Assembly (NCBI GenBank): GCA_963691705.1
Contig: OY829539.1
Coordinates: 11,906,501 to 11,970,500 of the forward strand
Source: Viola odorata
Lineage: Eukaryota > Streptophyta > Magnoliopsida > Malpighiales > Violaceae
Length of the DNA stretch: 64,000 bases
Reading direction: 5' to 3'
Below the pieces are notes generated by a model. The model searched no databases, was not told where the DNA came from, and was given only the letters and a program-made list of their open reading frames with translations. How positions within the stretch are numbered: position 1 is the stretch's first letter; each line of letters begins with the position of its first letter. Positions 1 through 10,933 of this stretch are shown piece after piece. Position numbers and translations under genes: made by a program.

Positions 1-526
1 CACGCAAACGTAGCGGTCGCAACTCCTTTGAGTCATAAGCAAGTAGCACTCGGCTGCCAGCTTCTGGTCCCCTTTGATTGAGACCACGCCGTCCCATGAG
101 GGATATTTCATCCACAGGTGTTTTTGAGATATGGCCACTCCAAAACGATTAAGGAATGGTCGCCTCAAAATGGCATTATACGGTAACGTTAGGTCTACGA
201 CCAGAAATAATAACTCTTCGGAGCGTTTGGATGTGTCTTCCCGGAAGTACACCGGCAGGGATGTTATTCCGGCTACCGAAATTGGTACTCCATCAATCCC
301 AATAATTGGCCTCGTGCAGGGCGATAGATCACCGTCAGGTCGTTTCATCAAGTTGTATGCTTCCAATGAAAATAGGTTCACTGCGCTCCCGTTATCGACA
401 AGGGTCCTTCTTACCCAGTGACTTCCAATGACGGGCGTTACGACCATCGCGTCATTGTGCGGGAAAACAATGCCTTTTTCGTCTTCCTCAGAGAAAGACA
501 ATGTCATTCTGTCTAAGGCACTTATC
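1..526 (-). pseudogene. Retrotransposon aspartic protease region (element Z), partial
   Basis: The minus strand carries an open frame running off the left edge. It contains a retropepsin-like active-site motif, LVDNGSAVNLF, preceded by the FPHNDAMVVTP-type stretch that plant gypsy proteases usually show, and followed by a P-L-V/I-G-like segment (PIIGIDGVPIS). In autonomous elements this domain cleaves the Gag-Pol polyprotein in the particle. It lies in a different frame from gag: the gag frame stops at 531 and protease needs a one-base shift in the A-rich stretch near 525-535. That fits decay by a single-base deletion, though a frameshift site cannot be excluded. Confidence 0.7.
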
Positions 527-530
527 ACCT

Positions 531-2525
531 CTATTTTCGTTTGCGCGCTCTCCCGTTTGCGCTTTTCCCCAGGGTTGGGTGCTTGCGGCATGATTTCCTC
601 GCAATAGGGTGCTCCCCAGCAATGATATTTATCATGGGCATCTGGTCACTATCGATAGCGAGCGCTTCTCTATTTGGTCCGAGGGGAACTGCGTTAGCCC
701 CTGTGGCGCGCGAGGGCGCTTGCCCCTGATCAGTTGTCTTTCCAGTTGGGTTGTTTCTGGCTCCTTCCCTTGCCTTTGTGGCAAATTCCCCAAGGTAGCC
801 TTCTTCGACCAATCTCTCTATAGCCAGTTTTAGTTCTCTGCATACATCTGTCGAATGTCCCTTGACCTTATGGAATTTGCAGTATGCATTTTCTCTTCCT
901 CCCATGATTACTCCTGGTTTCAAGGGAGCTGGGTAACGGATGGGCAGATTTCTCTGTTGGACTATTGCTAAGATCTCCGCCCTTGGGAGTATGAGAGATG
1001 GGAGGTCAGGATCGTATATCCGGCCTTTAAGCGGGTCCGTTTGCTTCCGTGTGGGGGACCCTCCGGGTCTTCCTTTCGAGAAGTTGCCTCTCTGCCGGTC
1101 AGGGGCTTTGGTATTATGTTCTTTCCGCTGCCCGTGATCCTCGATGGGTCTAGCGTCAGGGGCGTTGCTGTGCAGGACGTTAGGGGCCACATATGGGTCT
1201 GTCGGCATGCCTCGGATCCAATCTCTATTTTCCTCCTCTTCCATTCTCGCATAGTTATGCGCTTTCAGCCTCAATGCATCCAGGGTCATTGGGGGGTCCA
1301 CCGTTAGCGTGTCTTTCAATTTACTGTATCGGCAGTTGCGTTTCAGGGCCTCAATCGTAAAATCGATAGTGACCCCTGGCGTTAGGGACATTTCAAGATC
1401 AAATCGACCTAAAAAGTCGTTCAACGATTCTTGTGGTTTTCGATGGATATCGAACAGTGCAGCTGCTAACTTTCTGATAGGAATAGCCGTGCTAAACCGA
1501 CTTTTGAATTTTTCTTCCAATTGAGAAAAATTATCGATAGACCCGGCGGGGAGTCCCTCAAACCATAGACGTGCCACTCCTGACAGCGTCATTACGAAGA
1601 TCTGGCACAATGCTGCATCACTGTGCGTTTGGAATTGCACGAAATCCTTCACCTTATTGAGGTGAGAAATGGGATCTTTCGTGCCATCATATGATTCTGC
1701 GGAGAGTTTCACATGTCGATGGACTCTGTGGTGCCTGACACGGTAACTGAACGGATGGCCAACGTTAGCGTCGGGGACCCCACGAGGCTTATGCTGGTGT
1801 GGAATTTCAGTGTTGTATCTGGGATTCTGAGGGTCATATTCCTGATGTCTCCTAGGAGATCGACTGCGGCTCCTTAGAGTTCGAGATCGTCGACCTCTGC
1901 TGCTAGATCTCTCGCTGTATCTAGGAGATGGATCTCTCACTATATCCCCTCGTCGATCATCTCAGTGCTCTCTATATTCGTCACGCTGGCGAGCTGCTTC
2001 GGGGATAGAGATTCCTCCCCTGTATTGTCCAGAATGGTCGGCAGGTCCACGCGTGAATGGTGGGACATTTATGGGGGCCAAAGAGAAAGGTAAGGAGGAC
2101 GGGAGTGCCCTAGATTGTCGGGGCGATAAGGGTCGTTCGTTGACAATGGACGGAGTGAAAACTACTTGGGAGGACACACCAGGTCTCGAGGCATGAGGAG
2201 TAAATGCAGCAGCCATCTCTGTCAACTGATTCAGTTGAGCTTGGAGAGCTACTATTGAGTTCGCGAAAGGGTTGTCCGCTTCTCCTATCATAGAACTCCC
2301 CGCTTGGGGGGTAGGATGGCTGGTTCCCGCTATATGGGAGAAGGGAGAGCAAATTTGGAATGTAATTTCTTCCGAACTTGACCCAGGAGGAAGATCTAAT
2401 TCTCCTACAGTGACGTCCTGCCCTGGGGTGGAGGCGTCGGAGGTAGCGAAGGGAAACAGGCGTTTGCGGGTGTTGTATGAGATGTTGGAAGTTCGGGACA
2501 GCGCCGGATCTGACTCTGAGGCCAT
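531..2525 (-). pseudogene. Gag polyprotein of element Z, one in-frame stop
   Basis: The structural capsid/nucleocapsid precursor of a gypsy element, read from 2525 to 531 in one frame and broken only by TGA at 1964-1962. The first part (to 1965) is a Ser/Pro-rich leader; an Arg/Ser-rich stretch follows the stop. Then comes a Retrotrans_gag-type capsid region, recognised by the LWFEGLPAGSI and FL(G)RF motifs, and finally a zinc-knuckle variant, CKFHKVKGHSTDVC (C-x2-H-x4-H-x4-C), as in several plant gypsy Gags. Residues around the stop (REH, then DDRRGD) suggest CGA to TGA. The apparent later start at 1940 is a GTG and is not a real start. Confidence 0.8.
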
Positions 2526-2588
2526 AATCCTTCTAGCTTCGGGGAGGAGGAGCTTGGTTATTAAGGATGCTCACTTAATAGAACCAAT

Positions 2589-2607
2589 GCTCTCAATGAA
2601 AGCACCA
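2589..2607 (-). promoter_or_regulatory. Primer-binding site of element Z
   Basis: On the minus strand, TGGTGCTTTCATTGAGAGC starts three bases inside the LTR end at 2611. Position and TGG start fit a tRNA primer-binding site for minus-strand DNA synthesis. I do not assign the tRNA. Confidence 0.55.
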
Positions 2608-2610
2608 ATT

Positions 2611-3155
2611 TGATAAGAATTTGTCTTCTGCCGAAGGATGTATGGTGGAGCAGCTCCTCTCAGATCAGTGAGCACGACGGTCCACAGTACCTGCAAACAC
2701 TCCGATGCTTAAGTCAGTATGTGTACTGAATTTGGCAGAGTTTAGGCCAGTCAAGTATGCTTACCTGCCTCCTTTGTGGGGGAGGTATTTATAGAAGAAT
2801 GGGGCGTTCCCGCCCATGTAAACGAGTATGGAGCTATCGCTCGCGTTAGGGTCTGTGGTTCGCCCTTATCGTGACACGCTACCTTTGCGGTAGGTGTATT
2901 GGTAGATATTGCCACGGTAGGATAATGGCCGGAGCGTTCTTCCTGACGCGTTGTTTCCCTTGGGGGTGAGATAACTCCTTGAGCTATCCAAGAGGTCCGT
3001 GAGAGGAGCCGTTAGGGCATCGTTAGCCCTCATAGCGTTAGCCTTTGGGGAAGGTAGCAACCTTGTCCCTACCGCGGCGGTGCGAAACAGTAGCTATGTC
3101 CTTTCCCACTGGGTGATAGACGAAAGTACCCCTGCTTTTAGGTGAATTGTTATCA
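2611..3155 (-). repeat. 5' LTR of element Z (545 bp)
   Basis: On the plus strand it begins TGATAAGAATT and ends AATTGTTATCA, an imperfect 11-base inverted terminus with TG/CA ends. It lies between the PBS and the A LTR. The partner LTR is off the window, so the boundaries rest on the termini and on the junction with A at 3156. Confidence 0.75.
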
Positions 3156-4519
3156 GTTTGTCATGTTTTATTAATTGCTTACATGTTATAAATAATTTGT
3201 CAAGTTGTTTGCCATGTGTATTTAATTAATTGTTTACTTATCGTAAATTAAATAAGTGTTTGCATGTGCTTTTCTTATTTATTATTTTCGACAACGTTAC
3301 TAACACTTTCAATTTGCAAGGAAGATCAAGAGCACGCATCGCAAGTACGCTTTCTAGTCCCTTTTATTTATTCAATATTTTTTCCGCAAATATTGTTTGT
3401 ATGTATGATATTTAAAAATGCTAAAAAATCATATCTGCTTGCATGATAAAATCAACCCACATGTTTACGTGTTTATGTCACTTGCTTTTATACCATGAAA
3501 TTAATTGCTTGCATTGATATATGAGCATGGTGGCTTCGATCCCACACAGTTATTTGCATTTCATTAAATTTGTATTGTGCTAGTATGTAGCCATGATAGG
3601 ATCACGTAGTAATTAGGTTAATCATGCATGGCCCGATGATGAAAAAGAAGGAACGTCCGCTCTAGCATAACGAACAAACGGTAACCTCGTCCTTCGTGTC
3701 CCGATCAGAAATAACATGTCCCTTCGAAAATCCTAAGATGTAACGTCACCTTTGAGGGCCAAATCACGTCAAAAATGTTTAAATAATCGGAAACTGTCCC
3801 AATTCGGTAAGCGGACATTGTTGACACGATTCAACCATTGGCTTATGTAAATGATTGGAAAGTGACTTGAGTTCGTGGGAAGAATTGGTTGACATGCTTC
3901 GATCATTAAACAAATCTTTGTATATCAAAATTATTTTCCAAACATCTTTCTACCGATAACCTTTTAAGGATGTGACTTGGGTGCCTAACACTTTCCCAAG
4001 TCCATAATACGACCTCGAACCTTTGTTCCATGGTTTAGACCACATTCGAAAATCCTAAGATGTAACGTCACCTTTGAGGGCCAAATCACTCCAAAATGTT
4101 TAAATAATCGGAAAGTGTCCCAATTCGGTAAGCGGACACTGTTGACACGATTCAACCATTGGTCTATGTAAATGATTGGAAACTGACTTGAGTTCGTGGG
4201 AAGAATTAGTTGACATGCTTCGATCATTAAACAAATCTTTGTATATCAAAATTATTTCCCAAACACCTTTCTACCGGTAACCTTTTAAGGATGTGACTTG
4301 GGTGCCTAACACTTTCCCAAGTCCATAATACGACCTCAAACCTTTGTTCCATGGTTTAGACCACATGTGCCTTAGTTTTTTTATTTATGCCATGACATTA
4401 GGTTCCCTAAACCTTAGAAAATAGGGTGGCGACTTCATTGCATTATGCGAAGCATCCATTTATGCTTAGCATCCGTCCCGAACCTTAAACTCATTTTCAA
4501 CGAAAAAGGGGGTGCGACA
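3156..4519 (+). repeat. 5' LTR of element A, 5'-truncated
   Basis: Matches 16717-17752 of the 3' LTR and ends GGTGCGACA just before the PBS. Everything upstream of 3156 was separated by the Z insertion. It carries an extra 322-bp tandem duplication absent from the 3' LTR. Confidence 0.85.
3723..4366 (+). repeat. 322-bp tandem duplication inside the A 5' LTR
   Basis: Two copies, 3723-4044 and 4045-4366, both begin TTCGAAAATCCTAAG and end at the TTTAGACCACA segment. The 3' LTR has one copy near 17283-17600. The copies differ at a few bases. Confidence 0.85.
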
Positions 4520-4522
4520 GTT

Positions 4523-4541
4523 TGGCGACTTCACTGGGGAC
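4523..4541 (+). promoter_or_regulatory. PBS of element A (tRNA-Arg type)
   Basis: TGGCGACTTCACTGGGGAC starts three bases after the LTR end. Elements of the Tat/Ogre lineage commonly use a tRNA-Arg primer with a TGGCGACTCC..-like PBS; this is one change from that pattern. Confidence 0.8.
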
Positions 4542-5129
4542 TAGTAGGGTCGAAGCCGTTTTTTTTTTTTAAGGTGTTTGTTTTTTTTATTTACTTGCTT
4601 TGATAAACTGTTTTCGTGGCTATCTGTTATTGCTTTGATCAACTGTCACACGCATTGTATGCATATGCCCTCCACCCAGGGGTCGCCATACCAAATAAGT
4701 TTAGGACGGTTAGTAGTGATGCCCCGGGACTCATGTCCTAGGTAGTGTTTACAAAAACCAACCCGCTCGAACCCTTAAAGCTAGCCGGAAGGTGGCCTAA
4801 TTCTGGTAAGCGGATTCAGTTGACATGATCCAATCATTGGCCTATGTAAATGATTGGAGAGTGGCCTGGATTCGTGGGAAGGAATTGGTAGACACCCTAC
4901 GACACTTTTTGGACCATTCTATGGTATCGTCGGGAACTTTCAGGCCGTTAGAACTTTAGTCAACGTCAAAAACTCATCACGTGCATCACACTTATTTTTC
5001 CATGGCTTGGTTTACCATGTTTTCTACATTTTTCTCCTTTCCGCAATATTCCTAGTAATGCATGTAAAAAGAAAAAAACTAGTTAGTAACACGTTTAGTT
5101 CAAGATGCTAACGTTAGAACTCTATTTTT
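4542..5129 (+). other. 5' leader of element A
   Basis: No convincing gene. 4805-4885 is a diverged copy of an LTR segment (compare 4126-4210). The leader copies in B share the TCCTAGGTAGTGTTTAC-like stretch. Short open frames here are not conserved between A and B. Confidence 0.6.
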
Positions 5130-6865
5130 ATGTGTTCCCAAGAACCCACCCTGCTTATCAAAATACCAGTACCAGCATTGCTTTCGCTTGATACTTTTGG
5201 GGCAAGGAGTTTCGAAAATCAGGCCACCAAGAGAGATCTGTTAGTAGCCGGTCTTGTTCCTGATGTCACCGCCAGAATTAAGTTGGAGATTTCAAACTTT
5301 GACGTGGTCAAAGTTAGGAAATTAAGAATGAGTTTACTCCAAGTGAAGGGAAACAATTTGAAAGTAGTTATGGAAAACTACTAACAATGATGGACATAAG
5401 GGTTGACTGGGGCTGCATCCGGGCAGATTTGAAGTTTTGGGACTCCTACTACTGTTGTTTTTCTTTTAACGGAGGGATAGACTCGACTCCCACATTAGAA
5501 GAATATGCCACCCTACTGTGCTTCGCTTCGCCTATTTCAACTATATACCAGAACGTCCGCCTTGACTCCTCCAGCGTCAAGTTGAGGCTTGACAAGTAGT
5601 TAGGGATAGCCACTCGTGTAAGAGAGGGAGACTATGTGTGGTGTTGGTCAGATGTCGAGAGTCAGTTTCGGAGGTCACAAAGGAAGAGACACTTGCGGAT
5701 TCTAGCATTTGCAGTGGTAGGACTTGTGCTGTTTCTGAAGGTGAAAGACGTGATTGACTTTGAGGCCGCCAACGTCTTCTACGAGATGGAAGCCAATGCT
5801 ATCAACCCAACGGCAGCCATCCTAGCCGAAACCTTCCGTTCCTTAGACAGTTGCCGAAGAAAAGGGAAGGGAAAGGTTGCATGTTGCACGCAATTGCTGA
5901 CTGTGTGGATGATCAGTCACTTTAAGCAAGCACCCGATCAATCCCTCTTCTCCACGAATTACTTGGGTTTGACCCCTCTTGCCAAGGTCATTGACCTAAT
6001 GGCCGCAGACATTTGGAAAACAGAAGACAAGGATGTTTGGGTCAAAAGATTTATCAACCTCTCGGAAGAAGATTTCGTGTGGCATGCTAAGTGGCTAAGG
6101 GTCATCAACCCCATTGTTTACTGCGGGCCCTTGCCTTGGGTTCCATTAATCGGAGCACGAGAATGCGTCCATTATTGCCCCGCCCTCGCCTTGAGACAGT
6201 TTTGCATCATGCAAATAGTCCCCGCGACCTTTGGCATGGCCACATCTAGTCTCCCCCATGCTACGGAGCACTTGAACCGCGCCCAATATGCCCTAGATTG
6301 GGCTTACCCCTTTTGCCTCGAAGGCCATGTCCTCCCTCCTTTGCCGATATTAGAATACCCACAGTGGAGGATGAATCGAGCTAATGACAATCTTCTACCT
6401 CTCCTTGAAAATCACAAGCCTATAGAAGAGGAAGGCGAGTCCCACGTCGAAGGAGGACTTGAGGTTATGGCCTACGCCCAACTAGCAAATCAGCTGGCCA
6501 CCGCAGCAGAAGAGAGAGATCTCTTGACCATGGAAAAAGAAAGCTGGATGGCGGAAAAGATGGACCTAGAATTCAAGGTGCACGAGTGGGAGAAGCGCCA
6601 CAAAGACAATGTTCAGTTAGGCTTGGCAAATCAAAAGTCAGTCTGCGATGATTTGAAGAAGCGCATGGATGGAGAGGTCCGCAAGAAGGAAGCCTCCAGT
6701 GAAATAATCAAAGACAAAGATGCGTTGATAAAGATTTTGACAACACATGTCCACGAGAAACACGGGGAAGGCCAAGTCTTGCAAGCACGAGTGGCTGTCT
6801 TAGAGGCCGAAGTGATGATGCTACGGGGAGAAATGGCGTTGTTAGAATACTTTTTGGAGGAATGA
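5130..6865 (+). pseudogene. ORF1 of element A: DUF7745-like protein with C-terminal coiled coil
   Basis: An extra ORF between LTR and gag, as known for Ogre-type elements; its function is unknown. Segments 5130-5384, 5387-5599 and 5636-6865 align with the same ORF in B (29632, 53815). The start region has the LSLDTFGARSF motif, matching LSLDIFGGRSF in B. The middle has RFINLSEED and the WHAKWLRV and GPLPWVPLIGA motifs of the plant family I recognise as DUF7745. The last ~120 residues are Glu/Lys-rich and heptad-like, so probably coiled coil. A frameshift lies near 5384, and TAG at 5597-5599 replaces a Leu codon seen in B. The last segment alone reads 409 residues. Confidence 0.75.
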
Positions 6866-7249
6866 ACAAACCCCAACTTCCGAGGTGATGTTTTCAAGAT
6901 CATGCTCCCGCCACCTTGGATTTTGTTTTTTTGCTCAATGTAATTTCTAGACTTTGTCCACTAGTCTTTAGATAAGTCTAGATAGTTGGTCTCACGTATA
7001 TTGGTTGTAGCTTTTTGGACGAAATTATCAATGACAAAGTTTGTGAATTATCCGGATAATTACAAATTGCGTGTTGTTTCCATTTCGCATACACAAAAAA
7101 TGCCGCATGGCTATCCCTTACTACCAAAATAAAACCACATATAAAGCAAAAAAGACACAGGAAGGTCAACCCATAAAAGAAAAAAGATACTTAGAAAGGA
7201 AAGAAGGTAATACGAGTCAATTGAAAATGACGTAAGGATGACAGTGTTT
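6866..7249 (+). other. Spacer after ORF1 of A
   Basis: AT-rich and non-coding. It shares a degraded TTTAGGTAGTTGG-like stretch with the region after ORF1 in B (31440-31470). I see no gene. Confidence 0.5.
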
Positions 7250-8940
7250 GTTAGTCTTAGTTGCGCAATCTTTTGGTTTGGCCAATATCAACACAATTGG
7301 CTAGGAGTCTCCATTAGACTAAAACACAAAAGATGTTCATCACACATTAAAATTCCCCCATGCCAAATTTCAGGAAGTTCTGGGAGCCCAATCGCCCATA
7401 AAAAAAATTCTAACTCAAGAACAGCTGCTCCCTCTCGCCTTCAGCTGTGCAATCTTTTGTCATGACCAAAATGAAAATGATTTACCAGGAGTTTCCACTA
7501 GGCCAAAACATAAAAGATGTTCATAACATATTAAATTCCCCCATGCCAAATTTCAGGAAGTTCTGGGTGCCCAATCGCCCATAAAAAAAATTCTAACGCA
7601 AGAACAGCTGCTCCCTCTTGGCTTCAGCTGCGCAATCATTTTTCATGACCAAAATGAAAATGATTTACTCAGAACTTCCTCTCGATTAAAACACAAAAGA
7701 TGTTCGTAACACATTAAAGGTCTCCCATACCAAATTTCATATTTTTCGGAGCAGCGCATCGCTCCCAGAAATGTGATCATACCAGGAAAATAGAGAGTTG
7801 GGCGTTCACTGTTCATACTTAGCGCCAAGAGATGAGTGTGATCACATCAAAGATCACTGCTCTTCTTGGGCTCAGCCGCGCAATCGTTTGGTTTGGCCAA
7901 TATTGACGCAATTGGCCAGGAGTTTCCACTAGGCCAAAACACAAAAGATGTTCATCACACATTAAAATTCTCCCATGCCAAATTTCAGGAAGTTCTGGGC
8001 GCCCAATCGCCCATAAAAAAAATTCTAACGCAAGAACAGCTGCTCCCTCTCGACTTCAGCTCCGCAATCTTTTGTCATGACCAAAATGAAAATGATTTAC
8101 TAGGAGTTTCCTCTCAAATAAAACACAAAAGATGTTCATCACACATTAAAATTCCCCCATGACAAATTTTAGGAAGTTCTGGGTTCCCAATCGCCTATAA
8201 AAAATTTTTCTAACGCAAGAACAGTTGCTCCCTCTCGGCTTCAGCTGCGCAATCTTTTGTCATGACCAAAATGAAAATTATTTACTCGGAATTTCCTCTC
8301 GATTAAAACACGAAAGATGTTCGTAACACATTAAAGGTCTCCCATACCAAATTTAAGATTTTTTAGAGTAGCGCATCACTCCCAGAAATGTGATCATACC
8401 GCGAACATAGAGAGTTGGGCGTTCACTGTTCATACTTAGCGCTAAGAAATGAGTGTGATCACATCAAAGATCGCTGCTCTTCTCAAACTCAGCTGCGCAA
8501 TCTTTTATTTTGGCCAATATCAATATAATTGGCTCAGAATTTTCGTTTAGCCAAAACACAAAAGATGTTCATAACACACTGAAGCGTACCCACACCAAAT
8601 TTGAGAAAGTTCTGGGCGACACATCTCTCGCAAATAATTTAGGCGTAAGGATAGCTGCTCTACTTGAACTCAGCTGCGCAATCTTTTATTTTGGCCAATA
8701 TCAACACAGTTGGCTCAGAATTTCTATTTAGCCAAAACACGAAAGATTTTCATAACACACCGAAGTATGCCCACTCCAAATATCAGAACTTTCCAAGCAG
8801 TACATCACTCACAAATAAATTTGACGCAAAGAGGACAGTTCTTCGGTCACAACCACATGATCCCTTTGCCTCGACCCGTATAAATGCGTTCGACTCCACA
8901 TTTCCATTCAGCCAAAATATATAGAGCCTCCCGGCATGAT
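7250..8940 (+). repeat. Higher-order tandem array between ORF1 and gag (element A)
   Basis: Eight phase marks (the GCAATCNTTT word) fall near 7264, 7446, 7630, 7876, 8063, 8246, 8493 and 8676. Steps are about 182, 184, 246, 187, 183, 247 and 183 bp, so a three-monomer unit of about 615 bp repeats: two full units and a third partial one. Only the long monomer carries the TGTGATCACATCAAAGATC segment. The corresponding interval in B (31362-32150) has no such array. Short frames across it are chance. Confidence 0.85.
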
Positions 8941-9332
8941 CACCTTTCCCTTTCAAAATAAAAAAATAAATAAATGGGCCCATTAACCCATCGCTAAAGA
9001 AAAAATTCCAAATGAAACCTAGCCTCTCGCACACATTTGTTCTGAAAAGTTCCACCCGAGGTCATGTTGCGTCGTCACGATGGCTCCCTTTACGTCTTCA
9101 CCAAGAAAGCCAGCCTAAGATGCACCCGTTCTTCGCTCCCCCCAAAAATATCAAGTGAAAGGAAGGCTGGAAGATTGAATAAGCAGCGTGGAGGCCTCGA
9201 GGTTGCACATAATACGCACATTATCGCTTATACTTATTTCTCTTCACTTGTTTTCTCTTCAGGATAACGATAGCTCCTCGAAAGAAAACTACTCCATCAA
9301 GGCTCCCCGTAACTAGACTTCAAGCACTGAAA
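8941..9332 (+). other. gag leader of element A
   Basis: Aligns with 31950-32150 of B, including AATATCAAGTGAAAG and GTGGAGGCCTCG words and the GATAGCTCCTCGAAAG stretch just before gag. It probably serves as the gag mRNA leader; a CTTCAG acceptor-like word precedes the shared GATAACGATAGC segment. Confidence 0.5.
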
Positions 9333-10220
9333 ATGGCCGAACAAACTAAGACAGAAGAGACATTGGCGGCTAGAGTAGCAGAATTGGAAGAACGAGTTCG
9401 GGCTGCTACAGAACGAGCACTGCAGGCCGAAAAAGAACGAGATGGGATAGCACTTAACTTCTTAGCAAGTGTCATAGGCCCTTTTATGACCCAACCATTA
9501 TCCATTGCTGAGGATCAATGGCAATGGCCGGATCCTTTCAGTGGCTCCATACCGGTCACATCCTCTACCACAAGCACTATAGTCGGACAAAGGGCCAAAA
9601 GAGTTTGGCAGGGAATCAAGTCAAGAAAGATTGAGACAGCCCCGCAGAGAGCACTTCGAACTGAGGAAGACATTAATTTTGTGTTCCGCCAGCCTGGTTA
9701 CGGGCAACCTTTCCCTCCTCCACCACCATACCCTTCACCATCATTATATCAACCCCCCATTTTCCCTCCCTCATCAACGCCCATCCTCAGTGTGACTCCT
9801 CAATACCCGACGTCATTTCCCCCCTTCCCGCTACAAACACCACGACCTACACAACCTAGACCATATAACCAACCCAAAAAGCCAAGAAATCAAAACAACC
9901 ATCAGAAGCGGGGACCATTGCCACCTCTTCCTGTTCCTTTGGGAGAAATCTACAAGCGTCTTTTCACGGCCGGGCAGATTACACCAATCCCTGCCCAACC
10001 TAAATGACCTCCCTACCCAGAGTGGTATGATCCCAACGCTAGATGTGAGTACCATGCCGGAGTTCAGGGCCACACAGCAGATAATTGTCGTGCCTTTAAA
10101 GCAAAGATTGGCCATTTGCTTAGGAGCTGCCAAATATCTTTTGAAGGGTCAGCCCGAGGGCCTAACACCACCATCAACCCTATTCCGAATCATGCTCTAG
10201 GTAGCGGAAGGTTGATATAG
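9333..10220 (+). pseudogene. Gag remnant of element A, capsid core deleted
   Basis: Starts with a heptad-rich N-terminus (LAARVAELEERVRAATERA), as in B gag (32151). It then passes directly to the Pro-rich linker (PPPPPYPSP) and, after TGA at 10005-10007, to a C-x2-H-x5-H-x4-C knuckle (CEYH...GHTADNC). The capsid region that B carries at 32640-33185 is missing. TAG near 10218 ends the frame, and the sequence then jumps to the equivalent of B 42680. Without capsid, protease or pol this could only be a cis-acting passenger. Confidence 0.75.
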
Positions 10221-10915
10221 AGCTCGACCATTTTTGTGAAGAAGTCTAGGGGGCCTTCTGCGTAATTAGACCGCCATCACACTTCTTGATGTCCACTTGT
10301 AAATATAAATGCATGTTTTGTTGTCTTTTATAGGAACTTGCGTTCCCCTTCGGTTAAAAAGATTAAAAAAAACAACAACAAAATATGAATATATATTCAT
10401 GTCTTGTTGTCTTTTATAGGAACTTGCGTTCCCCTTTGGTTAAAAAGATTAAAAAAAAAACCCAAAAAAAAACCAAAAAAAATGAAATGAATGATGAGAA
10501 CCTTTTTGAAAAAAACTTACGTAGCAAATCTTTTAAGTTTTAAAATAACAAAAGGGAAGTGTGGTGTCGGCCGCACCTAGGAGTAATTAGGGTCATAAGA
10601 ACCACGTTTTGACTAACCCCATTAACCCAATGATAAGTGTTATAGGTACAAAGATAGGTGTGTGCATTCACACATATTCCAACAGGTGAGTTTTTTCCAT
10701 ACGCACGAGCAAGGGGGATGAAGAGGTCATTCTCATTCAGAACACTATTCAAGAACTTAATGGCTATTCTTCAAGATGCTATGATGAAACCATTAGAAAT
10801 GTCGACGACTAAACTTGGGCGAAGCGGTTTACACCCCTACTTCCGTCAATCTTGATCACATACGTGAAAAGAAGCTTCACCATAGTCGAGCCTACGACTT
10901 TAAACAAGGGCGCTT

Positions 10916-10933
10916 CGTGGGAGGCAACCCACG
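10916..10933 (+). other. Hairpin CGTGGG-AGGCAA-CCCACG
   Basis: A 6-bp perfect stem with a 6-base AGGCAA loop. The same loop with a different but still paired stem occurs in the Athila-like element at 62645-62662. Confidence 0.7.

Larger units (their letters stand above)
1..3155 (-). mobile_element. Ty3/gypsy LTR retrotransposon (element Z), 5' part, minus strand
   Basis: Reading the minus strand from 3155 leftward gives an LTR, a PBS-like site, gag, then a retroviral-type aspartic protease running off the left edge. The right boundary is set by the LTR terminus (minus strand starts TGATAACAATT) and by the abrupt switch at 3156 to sequence matching the LTR of element A (compare 16717 onward). 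Z therefore inserted into the A LTR; a 5-bp duplication would be gtttg, but the other end is outside the window. The gag frame has a nonsense codon and a frameshift before protease, so this copy is inactive. RT and integrase are not visible. Confidence 0.85.
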
